DNA of 62,766 nucleotides from an uncultured Collinsella sp. (GTDB lineage Bacteria > Actinomycetota > Coriobacteriia > Coriobacteriales > Coriobacteriaceae), in assembly GCA_900541725.1 (NCBI GenBank), contig UQLB01000013.1:1-62766 (forward strand), written 5' to 3'. How positions within the stretch are numbered: the stretch's first letter is position 1; every line of letters starts with the position of its first letter. Below are positions 51,969-60,335 of this stretch, piece by piece. Made by a program: the position numbers and the translations under genes. Below the pieces are notes generated by a model that was not told the DNA's origin, did not search any database, and saw nothing but the letters and a program-made list of their open reading frames with translations.

Positions 51969-52388
51969 ATGATTAAAGAGCTCTGCCGCGACGAGGCTAT
52001 CCTGTCTCAGCGTTGCGAGGTTGCGACTGTCGAGGACGAGTCGGTCGCTCAGGATCTGATTGATACCATCAAGTCGCTCGATGATGCCGGCTGCTTGGCC
52101 GCCAACCAGATCGGCGTCACCAAGAAGGTCTGCGTCTATCTAGACGACGCCGGTGAGCCCCACGTGCTTTACAACCCCCGTCTGGTGTTTGGCCTGGGCG
52201 CCAGCAAGATGGAGGAGAGCTGCCTGACGCACGAGGAGGTCACCAAGTCCACGCGCTACATCAAGTGCAAGGTCGCTTATGACGTGATCGTCGACGGTAA
52301 GATGCGCGAGCGCAAGCAGGACTTTGTGGGCTTCGAGGCGCAAATGATTCAACACATGATTGACCACTGTCTAGGAAAGTTGGTCTAA
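51969..52388 (+). CDS. Peptide-deformylase-like protein, catalytic Glu replaced
   Basis: 139 residues of the Def family. Motif 1 is GCLAANQ (41-47), motif 2 is ESCLT with Cys85, and motif 3 is H129-M-I-D-H133. Cys85, His129 and His133 could hold the metal, but the general-base Glu of HExxH is Met130, so normal deformylation is doubtful. A true deformylase-like paralogue is encoded at 59721. GGAGG precedes ATG 51969 and TATACT (51930-51935) is its -10. It may be a binding or regulatory protein. The bile salt hydrolase gene follows behind a terminator. Confidence 0.82.
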   Translation: MIKELCRDEAILSQRCEVATVEDESVAQDLIDTIKSLDDAGCLAANQIGVTKKVCVYLDDAGEPHVLYNPRLVFGLGASKMEESCLTHEEVTKSTRYIKCKVAYDVIVDGKMRERKQDFVGFEAQMIQHMIDHCLGKLV

Positions 52389-52422
52389 GGGGACCAAGGC
52401 ACCGCACTTCGTCTCTTTTGGT

Positions 52423-52456
52423 CCGGGCGTGACATTGTTGTCATGTCCGGGCTTTT
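52423..52456 (+). terminator. Intrinsic terminator after deformylase-like gene
   Basis: CCGGGCGTGACA pairs with TGTCATGTCCGG (two G-U pairs) around a TTGT loop, followed by GCTTTTGTGTTT. Confidence 0.75.
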
Positions 52457-52519
52457 GTGTTTAGCGCCTTTTTGTTTGGAGACAATGAACTTAGCAGGAA
52501 CGTAAAGCTAGGAGGCGCT

Positions 52520-53485
52520 ATGTGTACGAGTATTCGATTTACCGATAATTCTGGCCACATGTATCTAGGCCGCAACCTCGACTGGAGCTTTGACTACGGC
52601 CAACAGGTTCGCGTGATGCCGCGCGGATTTCACATTCCGTATTCGTTTATCGACGATGCGTCGGCGGCGCACGCGGTAATCGGCATGTGCATCGATTACG
52701 AGAACTACCCTATGTTTTTCGACTGCGGTAACGATGCGGGTCTGGCTGTGGCGGGGCTCAACTTCCCCGGCTATGCCGAGTATGCCGATGGCCCTGTCGA
52801 CGGCAAGAACAATATCGCGGCCTATGAGTTTCCCCTGTGGGTGGCAGCGACGTTCTCGACGGCCGACGAGGTCGAGGCTGCGCTGCGCGATACGGTGATT
52901 GTTGCCAAATCTGCCGGAGAGGGGCTGGGCGTGTCGCTGCTCCATTGGATTATCGGCGACAGCCAGCGCAGCATCGTGGTCGAGATGATGGCTGACGGCC
53001 TGCATGTATACGACGATCCGGTCGACACCCTTGCCAACCAGCCGACCTTCCCGTGGCATATGGAAAACCTGCGCACCTATATCACCGCCACAAGCGATTT
53101 TCCGCAGACGGCGACATGGCGTGGCGCCGAGCTCAAGCCCTATGGAGCCGGTGCCGGCATGCGCGGCATTCCAGGCGATTGCTATTCGCCGAGCCGTTTT
53201 GTAAAGGCGGCGTACCTCAATGCCAATTACCCGCAAAAGGAGAGCGAGACCGAAAACGTCGTTCGCATGTTCCGCTCGCTCGAGGGCGTGGTGATGATCG
53301 AGGGAGCGTCCAGGATGGGCGATGGCAAGTTCGAGAAGACTATCTACACCGGATGCTTTAGCGCGCGCACGGGCAATTATTACTACGCGATGTATGGGGA
53401 TCCGTCGATTCGCTACGTGAGCCTGATGGATGCCGAGGGCGCGAGCCCCGATAGGCTCGTGGTTCCCGAGCCGCGCCGTTCGTAG
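52520..53485 (+). CDS. Choloylglycine (bile salt) hydrolase
   Basis: 321 residues of the Ntn-hydrolase CBAH family. Removal of Met exposes nucleophile Cys2 (MCTSIRFTD); Arg18 and Asp21 in GRNLDW sit at the expected positions, and Asn81 in AGLNFPGYA matches Asn82 of characterised bile salt hydrolases, arguing against a penicillin V acylase. The usual NNP motif reads NQP (LANQPTF). GDCYSPSRFV holds the conserved Arg. The enzyme frees bile acids from glycine or taurine. GGAGG precedes ATG 52520. Confidence 0.93.
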   Translation: MCTSIRFTDNSGHMYLGRNLDWSFDYGQQVRVMPRGFHIPYSFIDDASAAHAVIGMCIDYENYPMFFDCGNDAGLAVAGLNFPGYAEYADGPVDGKNNIAAYEFPLWVAATFSTADEVEAALRDTVIVAKSAGEGLGVSLLHWIIGDSQRSIVVEMMADGLHVYDDPVDTLANQPTFPWHMENLRTYITATSDFPQTATWRGAELKPYGAGAGMRGIPGDCYSPSRFVKAAYLNANYPQKESETENVVRMFRSLEGVVMIEGASRMGDGKFEKTIYTGCFSARTGNYYYAMYGDPSIRYVSLMDAEGASPDRLVVPEPRRS

Positions 53486-53509
53486 CCGTTAGCTTTACTG
53501 CAATGCAAA

Positions 53510-53543
53510 GCGGCCCTGCGTCTCTCGTGAGGCGCAGGGCCGC
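53510..53543. terminator. Hairpin between convergent bsh and kup genes
   Basis: GCGGCCCTGCGTCTC pairs with GAGGCGCAGGGCCGC (one G-U) around a TCGT loop. T-runs are weak on both sides; its position argues for a shared terminator. Confidence 0.7.
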
Positions 53544-53564
53544 TGTCGTTGATTTATGGCGTCG

Positions 53565-55796
53565 CTAGAAGTTGGCGTCGTTGAGTTGTTCGTTCTCGAG
53601 GCCGTCGAGCTGTTGCTGTTCGGGCGTATCGGCGACGCTCTCGAGCAGCTCGGTGGGATCGGCGTTCATGTCCCTACCGGCCTCGTTGCCGTTGACCAAG
53701 TCGTCCGAGAAGATGTCGACTTCCATTTCCTCGGCCTCTTCGATCTGAACCTCGAGCGGCACCTGGGTGCGCACGAGCTTAACGGCCGGGCGCATGCGGG
53801 CAAAGAGGGGCACGTACTCAATGATGATGGCCGAGTTCTCGAGACCGTACCAGCGTGCCGGGCTTCCGCAGGCGCGGCGGACGGCGTACTTGATGGCCAT
53901 CACGCGGTGGTCATTGCGGTTGATGTCCGTTTCGGGGGCAAGCATCTTGCGCAGCATGCAAAAGCGGAAGTCACCTACGTTGCCGCGCGTCTCGTAGATG
54001 GAGTAGGTGTGATGTTGCGGCGGCAGCTCGCCCGATGCCATCAAGTCGCCGACGATCTGACGCAGATAGGCGTTGACGCGCTGGTTGACCTTAAAGCCCA
54101 GGTCCAGGCGCACGCGGAACAAAAAGTCCGTGTCAAAGGTCTCGACGGAATACTCGTGCGTATAGGGTTCGTCGGTAACGTGCACGTTGATGAACCAATA
54201 TGCCTTGGCGCGCTTGGGGTGCTTGTCCAGGATGGAATAGAGCACGTCGCGGTCGAGTGTGAGCGGATCGGGGCTGTTGGTGAGGAACACCAGATTGTCG
54301 GCGAGCACGGGGTAGGTCTCGTCGTTGCGCAGGCGGTTGAGCTGATCGATGTACTTGGAGACGGGCAGCAGGATCGTTTGCGTGCGCTCGATGGCGGTAC
54401 CGCGACGCCACACGTACATAAGGCCAAACAGCAGCGAGGCCAAGAAGATCATCACATAGCCGCCGTCAAAGAACATAGTGAGGCACGAGGCAAAGAAGCA
54501 GAGCTCGATGGCGCCAAAAAGCAGGGCGAAGACGCAGGCGCCCAGTCTGTGCTTAAGAATGCCGGCGATATAGCTCGTCAAAAGCGTCGTGGTCATAAGC
54601 ATGGTCACGGTAATGGCGAGGCCATAGGCGCTCTCCATGCGCTCGGAGTTCTGGAACAGCAGCACGATGAAGATGCAGCCGACCCACATGATGTTGTTGA
54701 CGAGTGGAATATAAAGCTGGCCCTTGGTGTCGCTGGGGTAGTGGATGCGCAGGTGCGGCATAAGGTTGAGGCGCGTTGCCTCCGAAACCAACGAGAACGA
54801 GCCGGTAATGAGCGCCTGCGAGGCGATGATGGCCGCCACGGCCGAAAGCACGATGGCAAAGGGACGCAGGGGCTCGGGAAGCATCATATAAAACGGGTTG
54901 ACGATATCCATCGCGAGCATCTGGGGGTTGGAGTTATTGGCGAGCAGCCAAGCTCCCTGACCCAGATAGTTGAGGATAAGGGCCGCCTTAACAAACGGCC
55001 AGGATGCATAGATGTTGGCCTTGCCAACGTGGCCCATGTCCGAGTAGAGGGCCTCGGCGCCGGTCGTCGACAGGAAGACAAAGCCGAGCACCATGATGCC
55101 CGAGTGGTTGATGGGCGAGAACAGGAACATGATGCCGCGGATGGGGTTGAGCGCGCGCAGGATGGATAGGTTGCCGAGCATGTTGAACAGGCCGGCGCCT
55201 GCCAGGAACAGGAACCACAGCGTCATGAGCGGGCCGAACAGCTTACCGATCGACGAGGTACCGGCGCGCTGCATGGCAAATAGGCCGCAGATAATGATGA
55301 TGGTGATGATGATGACGTTGGTCTGCCCGTCGCCCAAAAGCGCGTGGCCCCACTCGATAGTGCGCAAGCCCTCGATGGCCGTGGTAACCGTGACGGCGGG
55401 GGTGAGGATGCCGTCGGCGAGCAGCGCCGCGCCGCCAATCATGGCGGGGAGAATCAGCCATGGCGCCACCTTGCGCACGAGACTGAACAGGGCGAAGATG
55501 CCGCCTTCGTTGTGGTTGTCGGCCTTCATGGCGATTACCACGTACTTGACCGTGGTCACGAGCGTCATGGTCCAGATGACGAGCGAAAGCGCGCCCAGGA
55601 TCATGTCCTCGCTGACGGTACCGATGCCGCCGTTGTTGGCGACGATTGATTTCATGGTGTACATGGGGCTCGTGCCGATGTCGCCATAGACGACGCCGAG
55701 CGTTACGAGCAGCATGCCAGCGGAGAGGGGGATGGCTCCGTGCCCGCCTTGCCCGCGCTGGTCTTGGAGGTTTGCCTCAAGTTTATTGTGTGCCAC
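53565..55796 (-). CDS. kup: Kup-family potassium uptake protein
   Basis: 743 residues. Twelve TM segments start with MLLVTLGVVYGDIGTSPMYTMKSI, followed by GEGGIFA-like EGGIFALFSLVR, LADGILTPAVTVTTAIEGL and FLSTTGAEALYSDMGHVGK, all typical of Kup. A ~280-residue cytoplasmic tail ends in an acidic region. The protein imports K+ with protons. I prefer GTG 55796 with AAGGGAG five bases upstream over ATG 55814. No c-di-AMP riboswitch was recognised in the 55797-55953 leader, though an AATAATCC/GGATTATT dyad sits at 55896-55919. Confidence 0.94.
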   Translation of the reverse strand: MAHNKLEANLQDQRGQGGHGAIPLSAGMLLVTLGVVYGDIGTSPMYTMKSIVANNGGIGTVSEDMILGALSLVIWTMTLVTTVKYVVIAMKADNHNEGGIFALFSLVRKVAPWLILPAMIGGAALLADGILTPAVTVTTAIEGLRTIEWGHALLGDGQTNVIIITIIIICGLFAMQRAGTSSIGKLFGPLMTLWFLFLAGAGLFNMLGNLSILRALNPIRGIMFLFSPINHSGIMVLGFVFLSTTGAEALYSDMGHVGKANIYASWPFVKAALILNYLGQGAWLLANNSNPQMLAMDIVNPFYMMLPEPLRPFAIVLSAVAAIIASQALITGSFSLVSEATRLNLMPHLRIHYPSDTKGQLYIPLVNNIMWVGCIFIVLLFQNSERMESAYGLAITVTMLMTTTLLTSYIAGILKHRLGACVFALLFGAIELCFFASCLTMFFDGGYVMIFLASLLFGLMYVWRRGTAIERTQTILLPVSKYIDQLNRLRNDETYPVLADNLVFLTNSPDPLTLDRDVLYSILDKHPKRAKAYWFINVHVTDEPYTHEYSVETFDTDFLFRVRLDLGFKVNQRVNAYLRQIVGDLMASGELPPQHHTYSIYETRGNVGDFRFCMLRKMLAPETDINRNDHRVMAIKYAVRRACGSPARWYGLENSAIIIEYVPLFARMRPAVKLVRTQVPLEVQIEEAEEMEVDIFSDDLVNGNEAGRDMNADPTELLESVADTPEQQQLDGLENEQLNDANF

Positions 55797-55953
55797 GAGG
55801 ACTCCCTTAGACATCCGGTTATCTGTCTAGGACAAAAAACTTTATGCCGTCTTTATACATACAAGAGCAGTTTGGCACATCGGGTTATTTTAGACAATAA
55901 TCCTCAGCTGGGGATTATTTATCTACGCAGGTAGCATTTCAAAGCAGGGGCTT

Positions 55954-56865
55954 TTAAGCACGTACTGTCTGGGCGATGCCGGCCTTGGCGTTTGCGCGTT
56001 TGCCGGCGAGTTCGCAAAAAATCGCGCCGCCGATGATAAGCGCGGCGCCCATCAGGCGGACCGGTGTTATGGCTTCGCCCAAAAGGACGGCCGAGAACAC
56101 GACCGCCGAAAGCGGCTCGAGGTAGCCGACGACGGCGACGGTCTGGACGGGCAGCTTGGCGACGGCGCTAAAGTAGAGCAGGCAACCAATGCCGGTGTTG
56201 ACGACGCCGAGCATAGCGACGGCGCGCCAATCAATACTGGCGGCGACGCCGGCGGACAGGAACGAGGGAGCGCCCTGCGTGATGAGCGTGAGGACCAGTG
56301 CGGTCACAAAGGCGGCGCTCACCTGGAGCGCGGAGTTCTCGAGGCCCTCGATGTGCGGCGCACCCTTGCTGGCGATGACCATCAATGCATAGCAGAAGGC
56401 CGAGGCGATTCCACAGACGATGCCCGCAATGGGCATATTGCCGCCTAGACCTTGCGCTGCAATGAGAAAAGCACCGCAGGCGACGGCGACAAAGCCGGCG
56501 ATTTTGCCGCCGGTCAGCTTTTCGCCAAAGATGAGCGGGGAGAGCGCCATGACAATGATGGGGCCGCAGTAGTACAGCAGCGAGGATACGCCGACGCCGA
56601 TCGTCTGGTAGGCGCGGAACAGAAAAATCCAGCTGGCGCCCAGCGCAGCTCCCGAGAGGAGGAGGGCCGCGGCTTCGCGGGGACGAGATGGCGCCTGCAG
56701 TTTATGGTGTTGGGTGATGGCGAGGATAGTGACAAGCGAGAGAGCGCCCAAAAACGTGCGTAGCAGCACGATATCGGAGCTCGGCAGCGCGATGGCAGCG
56801 GCGATGATGCCGTTGGAGCCAAACAATAGCAATGCTGCTAAGTACGTAAACAGTCCGTTGTCCAT
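55954..56865 (-). CDS. EamA/DMT-superfamily exporter (second EamA/LysR pair)
   Basis: 303 residues and ten TM segments in two EamA halves (YLAALLLFGSNGIIAAAIA, GAALGASWIFLFRAYQTIGV, VVGYLEPLSAVVFSAVLLGEA). It is divergent from the LysR gene at 56984 with a 118-bp shared control region containing two dyads. The module repeats the EamA/LysR arrangement at 21150-23077, but the exporters are not close copies. Substrate unknown. Confidence 0.86.
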   Translation of the reverse strand: MDNGLFTYLAALLLFGSNGIIAAAIALPSSDIVLLRTFLGALSLVTILAITQHHKLQAPSRPREAAALLLSGAALGASWIFLFRAYQTIGVGVSSLLYYCGPIIVMALSPLIFGEKLTGGKIAGFVAVACGAFLIAAQGLGGNMPIAGIVCGIASAFCYALMVIASKGAPHIEGLENSALQVSAAFVTALVLTLITQGAPSFLSAGVAASIDWRAVAMLGVVNTGIGCLLYFSAVAKLPVQTVAVVGYLEPLSAVVFSAVLLGEAITPVRLMGAALIIGGAIFCELAGKRANAKAGIAQTVRA

Positions 56866-56881
56866 GCGCTTCCGTCCCCTC

Positions 56882-56938
56882 TATATTCGAGCATGTTCAC
56901 TATGGGTGAACTGGCAATAGAAGAAAAGCGAATATAAT
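56882..56938. promoter_or_regulatory. Candidate LysR boxes and promoter between the divergent EamA and LysR genes
   Basis: GTTCAC (56895-56900) and GTGAAC (56906-56911) form a perfect dyad with a 5-nt spacer, nested inside TATATTCG (56882-56889) and CGAATATA (56929-56936). A plus-strand TATAAT at 56933-56938 is the likely -10 of the LysR gene. Confidence 0.55.
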
Positions 56939-56983
56939 GCATGGCTAACATGACAAAAATTCATGTAAAGGTGGAGGCGTGTC

Positions 56984-57841
56984 GTGGAAACGAATATTCA
57001 AAAGATGCAGGTGCTGCTGGAGACGGTGCGCGCCGGAAGCTTTACGCGTGCTGCCGAGCGGTTGAGCTATTCGCAGTCGGGCGTGAGCCGTATGGTGGCC
57101 GATCTTGAGGCCGACTGGGGTTTTAAGGTGCTCGATAGAAGCCGCGAGGGCGTAGTGCTTTCTGCCGATGGGCGGCAAGTTATGCCGGCGATCGAGGCGT
57201 TATGCGAGGAATTTGTTCGTTTGCAGCGACGGGTGGATGAGATGCGTGGACTCATGCGCGGCAAAATCTGCATCGGTACGTTTTCGAGTGTGGCGACCCA
57301 CGTGCTGCCGCCGGTGATTGCGCGCTTTCGCGCCGATCATCCGGATGTCGATTACGAGCTGCTGATGGGCGATTACTCAGAGATTGAACAATGGGTGGCT
57401 GAGGGTCGTTGTGACCTGGGCTTTATCCCGCGTGAGCCCCGAGAAAACGGCATGGCATCGCGGTCTTTGGTGCGCGACGAGTTGATGGCGGTAGTGCCGG
57501 CAGACTCTTTGCTTGCCGCGGCGGAGGTCGTTTCTCTTGCGGATTTAGCCAACGAGCAGTTTATTCTGCTAGAACGCGGCACCGATGACGAGATTACGCC
57601 GCTGTTCCGTCGGGCAGGACTGACGGTGTGCTCCAAGCTGTCGACCTGGGATGACTATGCGATTATGGCCATGGTTGAGGACGGCCTGGGTGTGAGCATT
57701 CTTCCCGCGCTCATCTTGCGCCGTTGTCAGTTCGATGTTGCCGTGCGTTCGCTCGAGGGACATCCCCATCGGCAGATCAACGCCATATATCGAACGGCCG
57801 ATGTTTCGCTTGCCGCCGCCCGTTTCCTCGAATACCTCTAA
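56984..57841 (+). CDS. LysR-family regulator (second EamA/LysR pair)
   Basis: 285 residues. HTH GSFTRAAERLSYSQSGVSRMV near the N end, effector domain from about 90. It starts with GTG 56984 behind GGAGG. The C-terminal DDYAIMAMVEDGLGVSIL is nearly the same as in the LysR at 22211. It likely regulates the divergent EamA exporter, with the nested dyads between them as binding sites. Confidence 0.9.
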   Translation: METNIQKMQVLLETVRAGSFTRAAERLSYSQSGVSRMVADLEADWGFKVLDRSREGVVLSADGRQVMPAIEALCEEFVRLQRRVDEMRGLMRGKICIGTFSSVATHVLPPVIARFRADHPDVDYELLMGDYSEIEQWVAEGRCDLGFIPREPRENGMASRSLVRDELMAVVPADSLLAAAEVVSLADLANEQFILLERGTDDEITPLFRRAGLTVCSKLSTWDDYAIMAMVEDGLGVSILPALILRRCQFDVAVRSLEGHPHRQINAIYRTADVSLAAARFLEYL

Positions 57842-57901
57842 ACGTGTACACGCCATTGTTCGCTTTGGGCAAATCTCGGAGTCCGATACATTTTCTTATG
57901 A

Positions 57902-57982
57902 AATTGAACTTTCGAATGAGGTACGGCGCTATACTGCTTGCTAAATTGAACCCTGGTTCAATTCGTGTTCTATAAATTGAAC
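57902..57982 (+). promoter_or_regulatory. Phased AATTGAAC operator array and promoter
   Basis: AATTGAAC occurs at 57902-57909, 57944-57951 and 57975-57982, and once inverted as GTTCAATT at 57956-57963, making a perfect dyad AATTGAAC-CCTG-GTTCAATT. Direct copies are 42 and 31 bp apart, close to four and three helix turns. A -10 TATACT sits at 57930-57935. This fits cooperative binding by the HTH domain of the gene that follows. Confidence 0.65.
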
Positions 57983-58003
57983 TTTGCCAGCAAGGAGGTT
58001 CTA

Positions 58004-59524
58004 GTGGCCCAAGAGACGTTTAGCGATCGCCTGCGACAGGCTATGTCCGATCGCGACGTTCGCCAGTCGGACGTGATCCGCGCATCAGAGATGCTCGGCA
58101 AAAAACTCGGCAAGAGTCAGATGAGCCAATATGTGAGCGGCAAGACGATTCCGCGGCGCGATGTGGCTGAGCTGCTCGCCCGTATTTTGGAGGTCGATGT
58201 TACCTGGCTGCTTGCCGGCGACGCCGATCAAGGCGAGGCATCATCACCCCGCAACGATTCCAAGCCCGAACCCCATCCCTCAGCTCAAATTGCAAGGAGC
58301 ACCACCATGCGCACTTTTTCTAAATCCACCAAGCTCGATAACGTCCTGTATGACGTTCGCGGCCCCGTCGTCGACGAGGCCGCCCGTATGGAGGACGAGG
58401 GCGAGCGCATCCTCAAGCTCAATATCGGTAACCCGGCGCCCTTCGGTTTCCGCACGCCCGATGAGGTCATCAAGGACATGCGCCAGCAGCTGCCCGACTG
58501 CGAAGGCTATTCCAACTCGCGCGGCCTGTTCTCCGCGCGCAAGGCGATCATGCAGTATTCGCAGATCAAGGGCCTGCCCAACGTTCAGATGGAGCATATC
58601 TACACGGGCAACGGCGTGTCCGAGCTCATTCAGCTTTCGATGAACGCGCTGCTCGACAATGGCGACGAGATTCTGATCCCCAGCCCCGACTATCCGCTCT
58701 GGACGGCGTGCGCAACCCTTGCCGGTGGTCATCCCGTGCACTATCTGTGCGATGAGCAGGCGGATTGGTATCCCGACCTGGAGGATATGGAGTCCAAGAT
58801 CACGAGCGCGACCAAAGCCCTCGTCATCATCAACCCCAACAACCCCACGGGTTCCGTCTATCCGCGCGAGGTGCTCGAGGGCATCGTCGAGGTTGCACGC
58901 AGGCATCAGCTGATGATTTTTGCCGATGAGATCTACGACCGCCTGTGCATGGACGGCTACGAGCACGTCTCGATTGCCTCGCTCGCCCCCGACCTGCCCT
59001 GCGTTACCTTTAGTGGCCTTTCCAAGTCGCACATGATTGCGGGCTATCGTATAGGCTGGATGGTGCTTTCGGGCAACCAGCGCTGCATGAGCGACTTCAT
59101 CATGGGTATCAACATGCTCTCCAACATGCGCCTGTGCTCCAACGTGCCGGCTCAGTCAATCGTTCAGACGGCACTCGGTGGTCATCAGTCCGTTAACGAC
59201 TACATCCGTCCCGGCGGCCGTGTCTACGAGCAGCGCAACTTTGTGTATGAGGCGCTCAGCAAGATCGACGGCATCTCGGTGGTTAAGCCTCGTGCGGCGT
59301 TCTACATCTTCCCCAAGATGGATGTAAAGAAGTTCAACATTACCGATGACGAGCAGTTCGCCCTTGACCTGCTGCACGAGAAGAAGATCCTGATCACGCG
59401 CGGCGGCGGCTTCAACTGGGCTGAGCCCGACCACTTCCGTATCGTGTACCTGCCGCGCATGGAAGTGCTCAAGGAGTCCCTCGAAGACCTCGCCGACTTC
59501 TTCGATCACTACCGCCAGAGCTAG
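58004..59524 (+). CDS. Fused XRE-HTH / class I aminotransferase (AlaA-like)
   Basis: 506 residues. Residues 1-80 form a Cro/CI-type HTH (SDRLRQAMSDRDVRQSDVIR, KSQMSQYVSGKTIPRRD, LEVDVTWLLAGD). After a ~20-residue linker comes a complete alanine-type aminotransferase: NIGNPAPFGF, PSPDYPLWTACA, NPNNPTGSVY, FADEIYDRL and SGLSKSHMIAGYRIGW with the PLP lysine. The start is GTG 58004 behind AAGGAGG. An in-frame ATG at 58307 with its own AAGGAG could give a 405-residue stand-alone enzyme, the exact length of E. coli AlaA. HTH-aminotransferase fusions are known in Coriobacteriia; autoregulation through the upstream AATTGAAC sites is inference. Confidence 0.93.
   Translation: MAQETFSDRLRQAMSDRDVRQSDVIRASEMLGKKLGKSQMSQYVSGKTIPRRDVAELLARILEVDVTWLLAGDADQGEASSPRNDSKPEPHPSAQIARSTTMRTFSKSTKLDNVLYDVRGPVVDEAARMEDEGERILKLNIGNPAPFGFRTPDEVIKDMRQQLPDCEGYSNSRGLFSARKAIMQYSQIKGLPNVQMEHIYTGNGVSELIQLSMNALLDNGDEILIPSPDYPLWTACATLAGGHPVHYLCDEQADWYPDLEDMESKITSATKALVIINPNNPTGSVYPREVLEGIVEVARRHQLMIFADEIYDRLCMDGYEHVSIASLAPDLPCVTFSGLSKSHMIAGYRIGWMVLSGNQRCMSDFIMGINMLSNMRLCSNVPAQSIVQTALGGHQSVNDYIRPGGRVYEQRNFVYEALSKIDGISVVKPRAAFYIFPKMDVKKFNITDDEQFALDLLHEKKILITRGGGFNWAEPDHFRIVYLPRMEVLKESLEDLADFFDHYRQS
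58294..58309 (+). promoter_or_regulatory. Internal ribosome-binding site and start codon
   Basis: AAGGAG (58294-58299) is followed after 7 nt by ATG 58307, in frame within the fused gene at the exact domain border. It would yield the aminotransferase domain alone. Confidence 0.6.
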
Positions 59525-59547
59525 TGGGATAGAAGTTCCGCACTATG

Positions 59548-59587
59548 AAAAGCTCCCTGCAGTTGTTTTGCTGCAGGGAGCTTTTTT
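59548..59587 (+). terminator. Intrinsic terminator of the HTH-aminotransferase gene
   Basis: Perfect 15-bp stem AAAAGCTCCCTGCAG with an 8-nt loop and TTTTTT. Confidence 0.92.
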
Positions 59588-59601
59588 GTGGACCCGTGGG
59601 G

Positions 59602-59707
59602 CGTGGGACAAAATAATCAGTAGTTCTTGTCCCAGGTTCGAAAGAAGTATCGAGTTTGTTGCCGCAGGCGACCCTGGGACAAGAACTACTGATTATTTTG
59701 TCCCACG
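59602..59707. repeat. Perfect 35-bp inverted repeat, 36-nt loop (palindrome I)
   Basis: Arms 59602-59636 and 59673-59707 are exactly complementary. Each arm begins CGTGGGACAAAATAATC and contains its own small GGGACA/TGTCCC pair, so nested folding is possible. The arms share the GGGAC core with the REP-like elements. It sits between a terminator and the convergent deformylase gene and is not needed for termination. Confidence 0.85.
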
Positions 59708-59720
59708 TGGCGTTCTTGAA

Positions 59721-60131
59721 CTAAATAACAATCCCGTTGCAATGGTCGATTTCGTGTTGGATGATCTCGGCGGTGTAGCCCGAGAAGTTCTTGATGCGGT
59801 GCACGAAGTTCTCGTCCAGATACTCCACCTTAATACGGCGATAGCGGGTACAAGGGCGCTCGCCGACCAGCGAAAGGCACCCTTCGCTTGTCTGATAGGC
59901 ATTGACCTGCTCAAGAATTTGCGGGTTGTACATGAGCAACGACTTGCTGCCGTCCTTTACGCAGATGATGCGTTTGCGTACGCCAATCATATTGGCGGCA
60001 AGCCCCACGCATTCGTGCTCGTGCTCGTGCAGCGTGTCCAGAAGGTCTTGCCCGGTCGCGGCGTCCTCAGGGCCGGCATCCTCGGAGGGCAGGCGTAAAA
60101 AGAACTCGGACTTCATGATGGGTTTAATCAT
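59721..60131 (-). CDS. def: Peptide deformylase
   Basis: 136 residues. Motif 1 GLAANMIG (43-50) has Met48 where most deformylases have Gln, motif 2 is EGCLS with metal ligand Cys85, and motif 3 is intact Q-H126-E127-I-D-H130. The GLAANM variant is found in a branch of short Gram-positive deformylases annotated as active, so removal of formyl from nascent peptides is plausible. I chose ATG 60131, behind AAGGAG. A divergent MFS gene follows. Confidence 0.85.
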   Translation of the reverse strand: MIKPIMKSEFFLRLPSEDAGPEDAATGQDLLDTLHEHEHECVGLAANMIGVRKRIICVKDGSKSLLMYNPQILEQVNAYQTSEGCLSLVGERPCTRYRRIKVEYLDENFVHRIKNFSGYTAEIIQHEIDHCNGIVI

Positions 60132-60335
60132 GGCGGGCTCCTTGTATCTCATGCTTTCGTGGACTTTCAATAATAGCGCGGAGACAAAGCCGTGCGCTCG
60201 CGTTACAATCTTTCGACGTTGAACCATGTTGCCGGATGTGCTGTTTGCGCTGTCCGGTGTAAGTCTAGGGCTCATTTTCGCCCTGGGCTGTTCCTCTAGG
60301 GCGATGCGTTTGTCGTTCTAAGAGGAAGGAATTTC

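Noticed and set aside
55797..55953. c-di-AMP riboswitch upstream of kup
   Set aside because: The leader is too short and lacks the conserved aptamer blocks; only a small AATAATCC dyad is seen.
59630..59645. tRNA T-loop (GGTTCGAA)
   Set aside because: It belongs to the loop of the 35-bp inverted repeat; no acceptor, D or anticodon stems surround it.
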